NCBI GenBank assembly: GCA_023213395.1 | Contig: CM041465.1 | Span: forward strand, 161,269,741 to 161,333,740 | Direction of reading: 5' to 3' | Source: Cycas panzhihuaensis | Taxonomy: Eukaryota; Cycadophyta | DNA: 64,000 nt | Part shown: piece by piece, positions 1 to 11,832 of the stretch | Numbering within the stretch: position 1 is the stretch's first letter | Layout: each line of letters begins with the position of its first letter | Notes under the pieces: model-generated | Databases searched by the model: none | Told to the model about the DNA's origin: nothing | What the model saw: only the letters and a program-made list of their open reading frames with translations | Program-made: the position numbers and the translations under genes

Positions 1-1968
1 AACGTAAGAAGATGGATCGTAATAGTAGGATGTATATCTTTACGGGATATTTAAATCAAAACAAGACCTATCAACTATGGGATCTAGAATTGAAGAAACT
101 TAAGATTTTCCAAGATGTTTAATTTGATGAGTTGGTGATATATAATACCCCAAGTTTCAAATGTAAGAAAGTTCCAGCTCTATTATTATTACCAAATCAT
201 TCTTAGTCTGATGATTAGGATTTGAATGAAGATGATCAAATCAATAGAGATGTCATGGAGCAAGGAGCAATAGTCATATAAGGAGGTGGTAGTGATGCTA
301 AGACCTTTGAGTCCCTTATGGGTAAAGAAGATAATTGAGGCATTTAGTATGACTATAAACCCATCAGATACTTAAAGAACTAGAAGTTAGTATGCCAGTC
401 ATCCTCTTATGGTAAATACCATATTCTCTCCTGAGCTAAATTCATTTGCTAAAGTATAGAAGAATCCTTAATAGTGAGCTATGATAGAGGAGGAGCATCA
501 TTCTATTTTGAAGAATAGCACTTGGGATCTAGTTCCATTACCTCTAGGGAAAAATTTGGTTGAATGTAAGTGGGTTTACAAAATAAATTTTAAATCCAAT
601 AGTGAAGTTGAAAAGTTTAAGGCCAAACTTGTCACCCAAGGTTTTAAATAGAAAGAAGGGATAGATTATAATGAGACTTTTATGCCCGTCTCAAATATGA
701 CTATGGTCAGATTGTTCCTTTTGGTTGTAGCTAAATTTGGATGGGAGATACATTATATGGATGTAAATCCTATATTCCTTAATGGTGAACTAAAGGAGGA
801 GATTTACATGGTACAATCTTCTAGTTTCATTGAGAAAGGATGTGAAAAGTTTATGTGCCATTTGAAGAAATCTTTATATGGTCTAAAGTAAGTACCTTGA
901 GCATGGTTTATAAAGATCGATATGACCTTGAAGGATAAAGGATTTGTTATGATAGATTTTGAGCCAAATTTATATATCAAGAAGACTACTTTATCTATTA
1001 TGATGATTATTCCATATGTCAATGATTTGATTATTATAGGGAATTATCATGAGGAGATTATGGTGATAAAATCACACATGCAAGAGAATTTTGATATGAT
1101 AGACATGGGGCTTATTCATTACTTTTTGGATACTAAGATTAGATAATTGGAAGATAATATATTATTGTCATAAAGGAAGTGTACTAAATCATTGCTTGAG
1201 AAGTTTAAGATGAAGGTTCCAAACCTCCAAGAACACTGGTTGTCAAAGGCACTAAATTTTTGAATGATATACAAAATCCTATAATTGATGGAATGCTATA
1301 TAGAAGTGTTGTATGAAATCTTATTTATTTGACTTATATCATGCATGACATTTCTTATGTTGTTAGATTGGTCTCTTGATATATGTAGAATCCTTAAGAG
1401 CCATATTATGTTGTAGTCAAAAGGATTTGAAGATATTTGAAAGGTTCTCTAAATCTTAGTTTGGAGTCTGAGAGATGGTGATCTATAATTGCAAGGATAC
1501 ACTAATGTTGATTATGTTGGTGACTTCAATGATAAAATATTTATTGTAGGATATGTGTTTGGTATTGGTGGTGGACTAGTGTCATAGTAATCAAAGAAAT
1601 AATAAATTATTACATTATCTTATACTGACATAAAACACTAGGGACTCTCAATGGGTGATCATGAAGTAGTTTGGTTGAAAGGAATATTAGAAGATTTTAA
1701 CATTCAAAGTAATATAACAACTATCTTTATAAATAATCAAAGTACTACTAGATTTTTAAAGAATCCTAAGTTTCATGCCAGAACTAAATATATTGAGATA
1801 TAACACCACTATATTTAGAAGATGGTCAAAGCAAGGAAGTTAATTATAGAGTATTATCTAAGTGAAGAACAACTGGCAGACATTTCTACAAAGCCACTAA
1901 CTAAAGATCATTTTAAAATGATTTTCATAAAATTAGGACTATACAAGGTTTCCCTTGAGGAAGGATAA
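1..1968 (+). pseudogene. pol: Copia A pol remnant (integrase end, RT, RNase H)
   Basis: The first bases match the end of a copia integrase (the F-x-GY then LWD region). RT begins near 480 with the NSTWDLVPLP and KWVYK motifs, continues through EIHYMDVNPIFLNGELKEEI at about 745-805 and LKKSLYGLK at about 860-890, and reaches the active site at 1015-1026. There the family's Y-V-D-D reads Y-V-N-D, so a catalytic aspartate is lost. RNase H follows to the stop at 1966-1968, with FHARTKYIEI and LADISTKPL near its end. Many in-frame TAG/TAA codons sit at expected Gln positions, and frameshifts occur after 1146. The gene cannot encode an active polyprotein. Confidence 0.9.
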
Positions 1969-2063
1969 ATATGCAATGTCAACACTTGCTTACCTTGCAA
2001 GGTTATTTATAACACAATAATTTTCTACAACCATATGATATGTCCTCAATATATATTTGCATT

Positions 2064-2072
2064 AAGAGGGGA
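2064..2072 (+). other. Polypurine tract of copia A
   Basis: AAGAGGGGA lies directly before the TG that opens the LTR. It would prime plus-strand DNA synthesis. The identical tract occurs at the same position in copia F on the other strand (23067-23075). Confidence 0.85.
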
Positions 2073-2499
2073 TGCTAGTGACCATGGTAAAGATTAATAC
2101 ATGACAGATCTAACACTTCATGTGGTGGTAAGTAGTGGAAACTAGGAATGAGATATAAAGAGTAATGAGTATTAAGATTATAAGAGACGTAGAGGATTAA
2201 TATATGAAGAGGCATGAGTATCAAAGTTTGATGGAGCACAACCATTTGGAAGAGTCTTAAGCCTCTTAGAAGAGTCATAACTCTTTATGTTTATACTCTT
2301 TGGATAATTTATAATGGATATGAGATAGGGTAGAATTAGTAGTGAGAAGAAAATAATGTAATCATTGGTGCATATAATCAATCATTAGCTCTTACTCCAT
2401 GTGTGGGTTTTCCTCCCAAAAGGATTTTCCATATTAAAACCTACATATTATATGCCCATTCTTCTATTTGATTTCCATGTATGTTGGTCAAAACTAACA
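2073..2499 (+). repeat. 3' LTR of copia A (427 bp)
   Basis: The LTR starts TGCTAGTGACC after the PPT and ends CTAACA, as the related LTR of copia F does. The inner part contains the shared pattern of TCTTAGAAGAGTCATAACTC and, further on, CCCAAAAGGATTTTCC. Short open frames read here on the minus strand are not genes. Confidence 0.8.
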
Positions 2500-2728
2500 A
2501 AAACCTAGTAGGAATTCTATATGGCATCAGGGAAAGCCTATGCATGTCTAAATTTTCATAATATTTATAGTACATATCACTTCTTAGCTATCCAATCATA
2601 ATCTAGGAGACACTTGGTCAACTAATAACCAATTACATAAAGATATATATATATTATGACCTTTTAGTATACATCAAAAGGGTAATTACATGAATTTAAT
2701 ATTCCTACTAATTAAACATTACCCAATA
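2500..2728 (-). repeat. Truncated 3' LTR of element B
   Basis: The segment from TTTATAGTACATATCA (about 2563) to ACCCAATA (2728) matches 21650-21817. The left part of the LTR is missing where copia A ends at 2499. On the minus strand the LTR would open with TATTGGG (TG decayed to TA). Confidence 0.65.
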
Positions 2729-4021
2729 TTTCCTCTTTAATATTTAACACATGCCACATAACTACTTCAAATATGATATTAGCTCTATATAAATACCAAA
2801 TACCAAAGCACATGGGTAACTAACTATTATACTTGCTAGACCTCTAGAATGTCCTTCATGTATATGGTTCACTAATATTTACCTACCAAGTAGTCTTTAC
2901 TTACTTTTATTTTACTAATTTCTAGCTCTTTTATATTTTAGGAAGAAAATATGAGTTAAAAACCATCAACCCAATCTACTACATCATGGAATAAACTTAT
3001 AAAAATGGTTATCCAAGCAAAAACATATAACAAAAACCTATTTTTTAAAACATGAGTTTTATTTTAACACCTTATAAAACTAAAGTTTGAATTCACACCA
3101 TTAAAACTACTTTAAAAAAATCCTCAAAGCATATCATGTCCACTCATTAGAAATCCCCATAAGTTAGTTTTATACTGCAATTGATAACACTCAATTCTAA
3201 TGTCAAGTGAGGGAGATATCATCATTTTACTAAGTGTGGGTCCTTAAAATATGAAATAAAGTGAAAAATAGATATATATAACCCCTTCTAATTTGGCTTC
3301 CAAGGCTAAATAGATATCAAAATATATTAAAAATATTTTAATGTCATTTTTTAAAGTTTATAAACTTTAGAATATCAAAAATTAAAATATAAAATAGCTT
3401 GTCATTTCACTCCATGTTATGTGCATAACTTACAAAGGTAAATTTGATGCCCACAAACCATTCTTGAATAAATTTTTGACCTGTAAAAGTCAAAACTAAC
3501 ATTTTTAGGTATAATGACAATGTGAATTTTGTAAAATACATGCCCAATAGAGAGATATAACCATTGATAAATGCCTAAACACTTACAAATTTACTCAATA
3601 ATCTAGCAAAATCATACAACTCATGAACAAAGCTTCTTAATATCAAAAACTTCACTCAATAATAATGTACAACATCAATAGATAGAGATAAATACAATAT
3701 TAATGCTGAACAACACCAATCATCTCAATAGGCTACCAATTTTCTTTAAACATGTAACCAACCTACCAAACACACTACCCAATGCCAAAATACCACTAAT
3801 ACAATCATAAATAAGGTTTAATATTCTTAATATAGACACTACATCCTTCTTATAATTAGCCAAATAGTAAGAAATTAATTTATAGCTAGCAATCAATTCA
3901 TATCAAACCCTTTATGTAACATGTAATGAAGGGATTTCATTAACCAATCAATAGTACTATCAGTAGGTTCACCTCCTATGTTATGGATATTTTTATATAA
4001 AAAATATGCTATATAATTATA
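2729..4021 (-). other. Interior of element B, non-coding
   Basis: A purine tract on the minus strand (complement of 2729-2738, AAAGAGGAAA) lies where the PPT of B is expected. The rest is AT-rich with stops in all frames, and no retroviral domain was recognised. Confidence 0.5.
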
Positions 4022-4026
4022 TGTAT

Positions 4027-4360
4027 CATTGGAATTAAAATAGAGAGTAGAGAAGAACAAGTAAGCATAAATTAATCCATATTACAAATCATACTCAAAT
4101 ACATTTTATTCAAGCCATTGTAAAAGTATGTACATCAAATTTCCTTTTGAGATGGTGGTGCTTAAGAACACTAAGGTTATGCACCTCATAAAATATATAG
4201 TTGTGAGGGAGGAGGGAAACCTCCTCAACCTCTAAAATTTAAATAAATATAAAATAATATACAACTTAATATAAAATTAAACTCACCTAACTTACCATTA
4301 ACCTGTGTGCACTCACATGTTTCTAAGGTGGGAATGAGGTGAGGAACATTAACCCCAACA
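4027..4360 (-). repeat. 3' LTR of element C
   Basis: Aligns along its whole length with 8453-8786. Long shared blocks include GAGGGAGGAGGGAAACCTCC and CTCACCTAACTTACCATTAA. The terminal dinucleotide on the left has decayed (CA where the other copy has TG, two transitions). The right end is CCCCAACA in both. Confidence 0.87.
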
Positions 4361-4455
4361 TACTCCTTCTTAATGTTCATCACAATCGTCTTTTATTTCT
4401 CCTTGAACTTGTGGTGCCTATACTTGAAGAAAACTTTGAATACTTTTCCTTTAGC

Positions 4456-5072
4456 TTAATAGTCATCATCCTTGATGTAGTCAACAACTTGCCTTATCAT
4501 CCTTTCAACAAAGTGTGTCTCTTTAATATTATGTAGTTTGAATAGCTTCCAAGTAGGTGTAGTAGAGATAGATTGATTTGAATGAATAGAGGTGACTTTA
4601 TTTTGATCTTTGTCTTTTACTTTAATCAAGCCCATGATACATATCATCTCACTAAATATGATATTACAGTCGTTATTTTTATTGAAATCTATACTAGTAC
4701 AAATAACGTTAGTCTTTTCATCAAAATGTACTTGCTCTAACATTCGCCTCATAGGAAAAATATCATCAATGTAATTAGTAATATTAAGATATAAGGTATC
4801 TCCCCCATAAATTAATTCTAAAGTATGACACATAGGTTTGGATATGGTTATTTCAGGAATACTAGAAAATATAGTATCATCTATGCTACAAAATAATAGT
4901 GTTAGGACTTCATTGTCCTTTTTCATATCTTCTTTATTATTTGGTTCATATCCATCTTTTACATATTTCCAAAGGTCATTTGAAATAAGTATACTTTCAT
5001 TATTATCCTCCAAAGCTAAAAATCATTTTTATCAAATATAGGAAAGTTAATGTTGCTTAGATTCATTGCCAT
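4456..5072 (-). pseudogene. Gag remnant of element C
   Basis: Read on the minus strand from the ATG at 5072, the frame begins with an F-P-I-F-D-K-N-D-F then L-W motif, the usual start of copia gag (F-x-G-x-N-Y-x-x-W). A stop and a frameshift occur near 5010. A 185-residue frame then carries DLWKYVKDGYEP, followed by the IDDTIFSSI and ISKPMCHTLELIYGGD stretches of the gag domain. After about residue 75 the sequence no longer resembles gag, and the last 110 residues (ending KDDDY) were not recognised. No CCHC zinc knuckle is seen. The frame is short and runs into the region just before the PPT, so gag is directly followed by the element's 3' end. Confidence 0.72.
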
Positions 5073-8000
5073 TATATAGAAGGCTTTAGTACATGATCAA
5101 AAATATGGTTTTCGATGAATAAATAAATAGAGTAATCCTTAAATGAAAGTATGATGTAAAACTTTACATCAAGTCACTATGTAAATAAAGTAAGATAATC
5201 AAGATACTTTCTTTTTTAATGAACCAAAAGAATAAATGCTAATATGGAATCTAAAGTTTTTTAATTGAGATACTCTTGTAGAAGTAAATAAGAAACTATA
5301 TGCTCTTTTCTATTGTGATGCAATGTATCAAAAGAATCATTAATATTTAAGTGCTCCTTAACTTTAGAATATTTGAATAAACTTTAAAGTGAAAGGAATG
5401 ATCAAAGGACCTTGTAACTAAACTCTCTGTAAATTTCAAGTTGAAGAAAGAATAATGCTATTGATAAAAGTAAAGAAGCTCCTTGACTAATATGCCAATT
5501 AATGTTGCAAGATAATAATGTAAAGCAAGTGACAATTAGTTCCTTTATAAAAATAGAAATAAACTAGTTGAATCTTATAATTTCAAGAAGAAACAATGCT
5601 TGAAATAATTATATGTACTAATAATTAGTCTATATTTGAATGATAGTGTAAAAGATAAAATAAAAATCAAGATAAATTGTACCAGTTTGATGTATTACTC
5701 TACTTAGGCTTCTTGATCCTTAAGAAGATAAAATTGATGCTAGAGGCTACAAATAGTTTGTAATCTTTATGAAAAACCAATAAATATCTATAGAAAACTA
5801 ATTAGTAGTAGATTATGCTCAAGTAGAATTAATTTGAATGAAAAAGTGCTCAAAAGTATTACAAAATGCACCTGTTTAGAGTTGAATTAGAGCCTTAACT
5901 TGAGGAGCTTTAAAGATATTTAAAATAATGTCAAAATAATATGAGACCAATTCTAATATATATAGCTCTAAAAATGCTTTCCATCAATTCTTATAGTTTT
6001 GAAAACGGAGCTAAAACGGTCAAGTTATTAAGAAAATGGTAAGCAAACCTCCTTAAGGAAAGTGAAATAAGCACTAAAAAAGTGTTGAGTTTGACTAATT
6101 CAAACACAGCTGAAATGGATTCAAATTAGGTAAATGATGATACCAACCTAAAGATCACTTAAATAGAAATCCAACAAGACTGGCTTTGAAAAACATTGAT
6201 GCTCCAATAGAAAGTTACATTAAAGAATATGAGAAACACTCTTTACGTATTGACGAAATGAAATTTTAAAAAGAAAAATAGATAAGGCCCTTTAGTCAGA
6301 AGGGGCACGGTTACATAGGAGCCAACATGATCCCCAACTAAGACCCAAATGGGGGCTCTGAAATCCAAATCTTATAAAATATAGTTAATGCCTTTTAAAA
6401 ACTAAAATTATAAAAGATAACCTGTAAAGACTTCAAATTTGCCCCATTAGCAATAAAGCCATGGTCATGTGGATATAATGAGACTGGGGGCTAAGGAGAT
6501 AGGGGTTAGCCAAAATTTTAATATATAGACTTAAAAATACTATTAGATTTGATTAAATTCAAATCAGACTTTATAAAAAATAAATATAGTGATTAAAAAA
6601 AAGAGGATATTAACCAATGAACTGCAAAATAGAGAATACATAGATTAAATTGAATCAAATCAAATAAGCACAGACACTACATGGATCAAATGATAATAAT
6701 ATATATATGTATATATTTGAATCTTAAATAAACTTAAAATGAACCTGTTACCAATGGTGATCGATTGCATATAAAAGGATGAACAAACAATAGTGATCTC
6801 AATGATGAGGGGTGGGGTGACTCAATCCTCGAGGGGCAACTCGATTACCTACATGGAGGTGCGTAGACATCTGATTCATATAATGTAGTTCCTGCTTCAA
6901 ATTTGAAGGATTCCTTAGTTGTTACCAAATATCTTTAGGAATCCAATGATGAGAATGATTTGTGTATTATGGCTTGTATAGTATGGCTTCTCTTGAAAGA
7001 CTCTTTAATAACTGGGTCATTAAACTAGAGGTCATTTCAAAGCCAACAATGTAGATTAGAGTAAGTTTTTATTTCATATAATCTCTCATCTTAAAACAGA
7101 AGATATCACACAATAAAATAGAAGTAAAGAATCATTGAAAAGGAATCATTCAGCGAATACAGAGTTATAACAAGAAGAAAAAACTAGAGCTAATGTCTCT
7201 AGCTATATCACAAGAGAGGAACAAACACTGCAAGGGCGATGTGATCAATGTCAAAAAATATATTAATATATATATAAAGTATATTAAAAAAAATAAAAAA
7301 ATAAAGCAGGAAAAAAGTTCACCATTTGATAAACTAAGCAACCATAAAGACACACAAAATAAGCAGCGAGGAAGACCACATGCTCATGGAGAAGGAGATT
7401 ACCAAACGAGGTTGGTAGTCACATGAATAGATCTGCACATCCCACACTCTTCCTTCACATAGTTTTAGATGTACAATGACCTAACTAGATGGAGATGAAG
7501 GCAAAGATTAGAGGTAATAAATATAAGTCCTTTGCTTAGTAAAATATATACTAACAGTTAGCATTCAATTTATTACTACAAGAGTTCGATAACAATTGTG
7601 GAAGAGCTTTGTATATTTAGAAATTTATGCAAAAAAAGGATCATATATCAGGCAAGGCTGAAGCATTTATTTATCACATGTAGACTATGATAAAGCTCAA
7701 GAAGAGCAAAAAAATCATAGATCTTAGTAAGGGCATAACACAATAGAAAAATGAAAACCACTAATAATGGCAACATATGTAAATGATCGTCTCTCAATGC
7801 ATAACAATGATGAGAGCAGATTAAGTGGAGGTGAGGTGTCAGATCTGAATAGAGAGGACTTCTTGAGAGCCTAATGATTCTCAAAAAATACTAAGGAGGG
7901 GCACCTAGATCTATAGAGTCATTTTAGAATGAATAAATGTTAGTTTATAATAAAAATATGAGCAAGAAACCACAATGGGGTTTTATAAACCCAAGTGAGT

Positions 8001-8434
8001 ACTTCACAGTCTAAGAGACATTTCTCCACTTAGAATAAATGAAATGACAAGCGGATTCTTTCGTTGTGAAGAGAACTTGATTGTGATCGAAACAAGTGGT
8101 CAATTGCAAGGGTTCCAAGTAGTGTAGAGGTTGCACCAACCTGTTGAAATCATAAAACCTTACACAACCTTTAAAAATATATTGAAAAATAATAAAATAC
8201 ATGATATTTTATTAACTAATTTTATAAAATAACTATACTAGACTATTGTTGGGCTATATACACTCGATCTTATAGTAAATACTTGAAGAAATAATGAATA
8301 CTAAGCTTGTACATATGAAAAATGTTAATTATTTATCAAAACTATATAAGAAATAATATTAAAACTATAATATAAAACTGAAATATCAGTAAATAAGCTT
8401 GTCATGGGCTCTAATAAATGTTAGATGCTAAGAT
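5073..8434 (-). other. Long non-coding interior of element C
   Basis: This is about 3.4 kb between PBS and gag without a sustained frame or known domain. It is AT-rich, with a moderately G-rich patch at 6780-6860. Short frames of 60-80 codons here (7165-7884, 8011-8202) resemble nothing known. A leader this long, larger than the coding part, is typical of LARD-like non-autonomous elements. Confidence 0.6.
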
Positions 8435-8438
8435 CTAT

Positions 8439-8450
8439 ACTCCAATACCA
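8439..8450 (-). other. Primer binding site of element C
   Basis: The complement reads TGGTATTGGAGT, two bases inside the 5' LTR. It resembles the initiator-Met PBS TGGTATCAGAGC. Confidence 0.75.
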
Positions 8451-8452
8451 AA

Positions 8453-8786
8453 TGTTAGAATTGAAATGGAGATTATAGTAGAGCAGGTAAGCATAAATCA
8501 GTCCATATTGCAAATCACAATCAGATACATTTTATTCAAGTCATTGTAAAAGTATGTATATCAAATTTCCTTTTAAGATGGTGGTATTTAAGAACATTAG
8601 GGTTATGCAACCCATAGAATATATAGTTGTTAGGGAGGAGGGAAACCTCCTCAACCTCTAAAATTCAAACAAATATAAAATAATGCACAATTTAATATAA
8701 AATTTAACTCACCTAACTTACCATTAACATGTGCGCACTTACATGTTTCTAAGGTGGGAGTGGGGTGAAGAACATTAACCCCAACA
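8453..8786 (-). repeat. 5' LTR of element C
   Basis: On the plus strand it begins TGTTAGAATT and ends ACCCCAACA. It is 334 bp, the same length as its partner. The 100-codon minus-strand frame at 8651-8953 runs through this LTR into D and is not a gene. Confidence 0.87.
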
Positions 8787-8862
8787 TGTACTAGTAAACA
8801 ATCAAGCCTTAACTTATTGATGGGGTAGTGCCTAATAAATCCCAAAGAACCTATAAACCCTT

Positions 8863-9239
8863 TGTTAAGGAACATTTTGAGGTTAATGGCACAAGAACAT
8901 TTGATTGCATGGAGAAGGTTAAAGATAATTATTAATTCATGTGCACTAGCCACATATCTCCATTAATGGGATTAGAGGGCCCATGGTACACTAATAGGAT
9001 GCTAGAGTTAATAGCTTATTTTTCTTATATAAGACTAAGTAATTATAAAAGGAACACTTATACTATATTATTGTCTTTTAAAACTATACGAGAGTACATC
9101 TTATCTTTAGTGATCATTAAGCTTCCTTGCACTCCTTTGATATAATTTTGCTATAAAATCCTTAATAAAGATCTCTTAATCTTCTAACTTCTTCAAAAAA
9201 ATGTTCTTTTACGTGTAACCCATGGATCAAATCATTATA
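8863..9239 (+). repeat. 5' LTR of element D (377 bp)
   Basis: Begins TGTTAAGGAAC and ends ATCATTATA, where the partner ends ATCATTGCA. It is 37 bp shorter than the 3' LTR. The partner has two GAGAAGGTTAA direct repeats and the sequence between them is missing here, which suggests loss by slippage. A TATATAAG motif near 9030 is a plausible promoter element. Confidence 0.85.
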
Positions 9240-9241
9240 AG

Positions 9242-9257
9242 TGGTATCTGAGTGAGG
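9242..9257 (+). other. Primer binding site of element D
   Basis: TGGTATCTGAGTGAGG lies two bases after the 5' LTR and resembles the initiator-Met tRNA 3' end complement. Confidence 0.8.
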
Positions 9258-10324
9258 CTTAACAAACCCTATGGAGTAATTAGAAGTTGGAAAAGGGGGA
9301 AAAAAAATTTTCCCCTCAGTGAATCTTATAACTTCTCTCTTTACAACTACCCTTTCCATTCCCTCTCACTCCTCCCTTAGTTCTTGGAAAGATCACTCTA
9401 TGTGGCAACTGCCCACCATAGGTAAAGACCCTATCTTGAGGGTCTTTAAATATTATGAAGTATCTATCATTTTAGGCTAAGTACACCATGGATTTTCCCC
9501 TTATATAAAGGACTTCAATTAACTCCATTAAATTAAGCCTTATACAAAACTCATATATGGAATTGAGGCTTTATGTACCTTTAAGTATATAGGAGGACCC
9601 CTTTTAGGATTCCACTTCCTTAATTAAAATAGATAAACTTTCAGTCATTTGTCTTCTATGGTGCATGACTTAGTAGTTAGTACCTGGAAGTCAGTCTACA
9701 CAAACACCTCTACATGGTTATAGATCTTACAAAGATAGTTTTTACTTTATATGTAGTGCATTGGGATATTAGGCTGAGCTATAGAATCAATAAAGAAGTT
9801 TACTGTAGAGCCTATAGAGCTAATAAATCCTAATATAAAAGTCTAGTAGATCTTATCTAATCTAAAAGTTCCACTTACAAAGTGAAACTAAGTTTACTAA
9901 ATTGGTATTATACATCTATCCCTAGCATTATGGACCTAAAAATTGACATTAAATCTCATCGATCTCATGTTGATTAGTATGTTGTACTAACAAAGATTCA
10001 TTAGGTTGATTTTAATTGTCAAATTTTGGGGGAAATGGTATACAGGCACCTTGTGGTCCCCACTAGTCTATATTCTTACTTACAACTCACTTATCTCATT
10101 TTGATGAGTTTTTCATGCTCATCTTAGTTCACTAAGTGACTTTATTACTTAAAATTTGGGGTCTATCAACACCCCAATTCTCTATTTCTCCCCTCTGTTA
10201 TCCCTTTTCTCATATATCCCTACTTCTTTAAAATGCTCGTTCTATCTAACCTCTCCTACCTCTAATATTGTCGCCTTCTCACTACATCCCACTTCATAAT
10301 GACCCCTTCTAATTGACTCATATG
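9258..10324 (+). other. Leader of element D
   Basis: About 1 kb between PBS and gag. It holds an A-rich then T-rich stretch near 9295-9310 and no recognisable domain. Confidence 0.55.
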
Positions 10325-11432
10325 ATGGCACCACTCAATCAGGGTAAGTATAGTTCTTGTTTAGAAACTAATGTCATAGATCTCAAAGTGGAACTTAGCA
10401 TAACCTTCATAGATTTGAGAGGGCAAATCACTTATATAACATAATAATTTTAAGCTCTTAGTATACAACTACCCAATTTCTCATTAATAGATATATCCAA
10501 CAGCTCTGAAGGTAGAACTTCTCAGGATGGAACCCCACCTCCTAATTTATTCATCAACAAACTTTCAATCATAAAATCAATATACATATCTTTGATATAA
10601 ATCTCAATAAAGATGTTTCTCATACTTGGATCAATAGTTTAGACTCATACTTCATGCCCAACAAGATGTCTTAGGTAGATTAGTTGGTATTTACTTCTAT
10701 TCACCTGGAAGGTAAAGCACATCACTAGTATAAATGGTAGGCTATGGATTATCATGTAAACCAAACATGGGATGTTTTCTAAAAATATTTTATTAAGTAG
10801 TATAAGGAAACCTATAACCAATTATTATTTAGTTGCATAACCCAATTAAGATAGTCTACCTTAGTTGAAGCATACACTAATGAATTTTAATCTATTCATA
10901 ATTGAGTCACTTAACATCTTAATAAGTAAATATTTATTAAAGCCTATATAGTTGTACTAAAAGATTGGATACAAATGAGGCTAAAGAGCATCACTCCTCC
11001 TAACCTTATGGATGTTATCAATGTAGTTAAGATAGTGGAAGTATAATCTATAACAAAACACACAATTGGCTTTCGAAGAGAATCAACATGGTCTAGTCAT
11101 CCAAGGTAATCAGATCCTTACCCTAGGGTTCTAAATAGATGACTACATGAAATAACTAGTAGAATACTTGTCAAAATAATTAGTAGAACAATCACCAAGC
11201 GAATAATCATTATTAAGGGCATATCAGAGGTACACAAACACAAGGAGGTAGACCTCTATACTTAATACATAGAAAAATGGTTCAACAAGCATGGTAGAGT
11301 TTACAAAACTAGAAAAGTAATATTTAACATTGACCATGATTATGATTCAGAAGATGAAACTAAAGAAGAACCTCTACTAGAGTCCCCTCCACCACTAGAA
11401 CCTAAGCCCACCCCCAAACCTTCCTTATCTAT
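10325..11432 (+). pseudogene. gag: Gag remnant of chromovirus D
   Basis: From the ATG at 10325 (MAPLNQGK) the frames give a linker with GRTSQDGTPPPNLF at about 10510-10550. A decayed retrotransposon gag domain follows, with W-x-x-x-L-D-S-Y-F near 10630, a DYHVNQTWDVF stretch near 10745 and IVVLKDWIQMRLKSITPPNL near 10950-11005. A Pro-rich tail (KPTPKPSLSI) runs into the E insertion at 11433 and continues in frame at 17076. The zinc knuckle was not identified. At least a dozen stops are present. Confidence 0.72.
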
Positions 11433-11814
11433 TATTAAAACTTTGTAATATCTCCTTAATTTCTTCTCCTTTGTGTAAACTTATGTTTATAATATATTAT
11501 AGACCTTTAATATAATTTAATCACATTAGATAGTGAGGTCAGGTCCACCTCTTATATTGTTAAGTTGGCCTATCCCATTGCATTATAATATTGGCGGAAG
11601 TCTATAAATATTGCCCTACACCTTTGTACTTCATGTTGGATTTTGATTAATATCGAAGCTCTACCTAAGAGAGAGCCTATGGTGTGGTGAATTCACTCGT
11701 ACACTTGCAGACTCATTTGTCTTAGATATTAGCTTGGTTTGATGATTATTTGTTAATATTTTAATCACTATACTCAATTCAGGGTACACATATTTAGATC
11801 TTGTTGTTTTCACA
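11433..11814 (+). repeat. 5' LTR of copia E (382 bp)
   Basis: Starts TATTAAAACTTTG (terminal TG decayed to TA in both copies) and ends TTTTCACA. Shares GTGAGGTCAGGTCCACCTCT and CCTACACCTTTGTACTTCAT with the 3' copy. TATAAATATTGCCC near 11605 may be the promoter TATA box. Confidence 0.9.
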
Positions 11815-11832
11815 TGGTATCAGAGTTGGAGC
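11815..11832 (+). other. Primer binding site of copia E
   Basis: TGGTATCAGAGTTGGAGC directly abuts the LTR and is an almost unaltered initiator-Met PBS. Confidence 0.9.

Larger units (their letters stand above)
1..2499 (+). mobile_element. Copia A, 3' part of a Ty1/copia retrotransposon
   Basis: The window opens inside this element. From left to right it holds the end of integrase, reverse transcriptase, RNase H, a polypurine tract and the 3' LTR. Its LTR and PPT match those of copia F (22655-23066, minus strand): both have AAGAGGGGA directly before a TG-initiated LTR that ends CTAACA, so A and F belong to one family. Immediately beyond 2499 the sequence becomes LTR of element B, which suggests A inserted into B's 3' LTR. 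The left TSD lies outside the window, so this nesting is inferred. Confidence 0.88.
4027..8786 (-). mobile_element. Element C, complete non-autonomous copia-type LTR element (4.76 kb)
   Basis: Two LTRs of equal length (334 bp, 4027-4360 and 8453-8786) flank a 4.1-kb interior. On the minus strand a methionine-type PBS follows the 5' LTR and a PPT (AAGAAGGAGTA, complement of 4361-4371) precedes the 3' LTR. Probable TSD: TGTAT (4022-4026) and TGTAC (8787-8791). The only coding trace is gag-like, at 4456-5072. No protease, integrase or RT motif is visible, so C must have used another element's enzymes. It sits inside element B. Confidence 0.85.

Noticed and set aside
8651-8953. 100-codon minus-strand frame
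   Set aside because: It crosses from the 5' LTR of element C into the 5' LTR of element D; it is not a gene.
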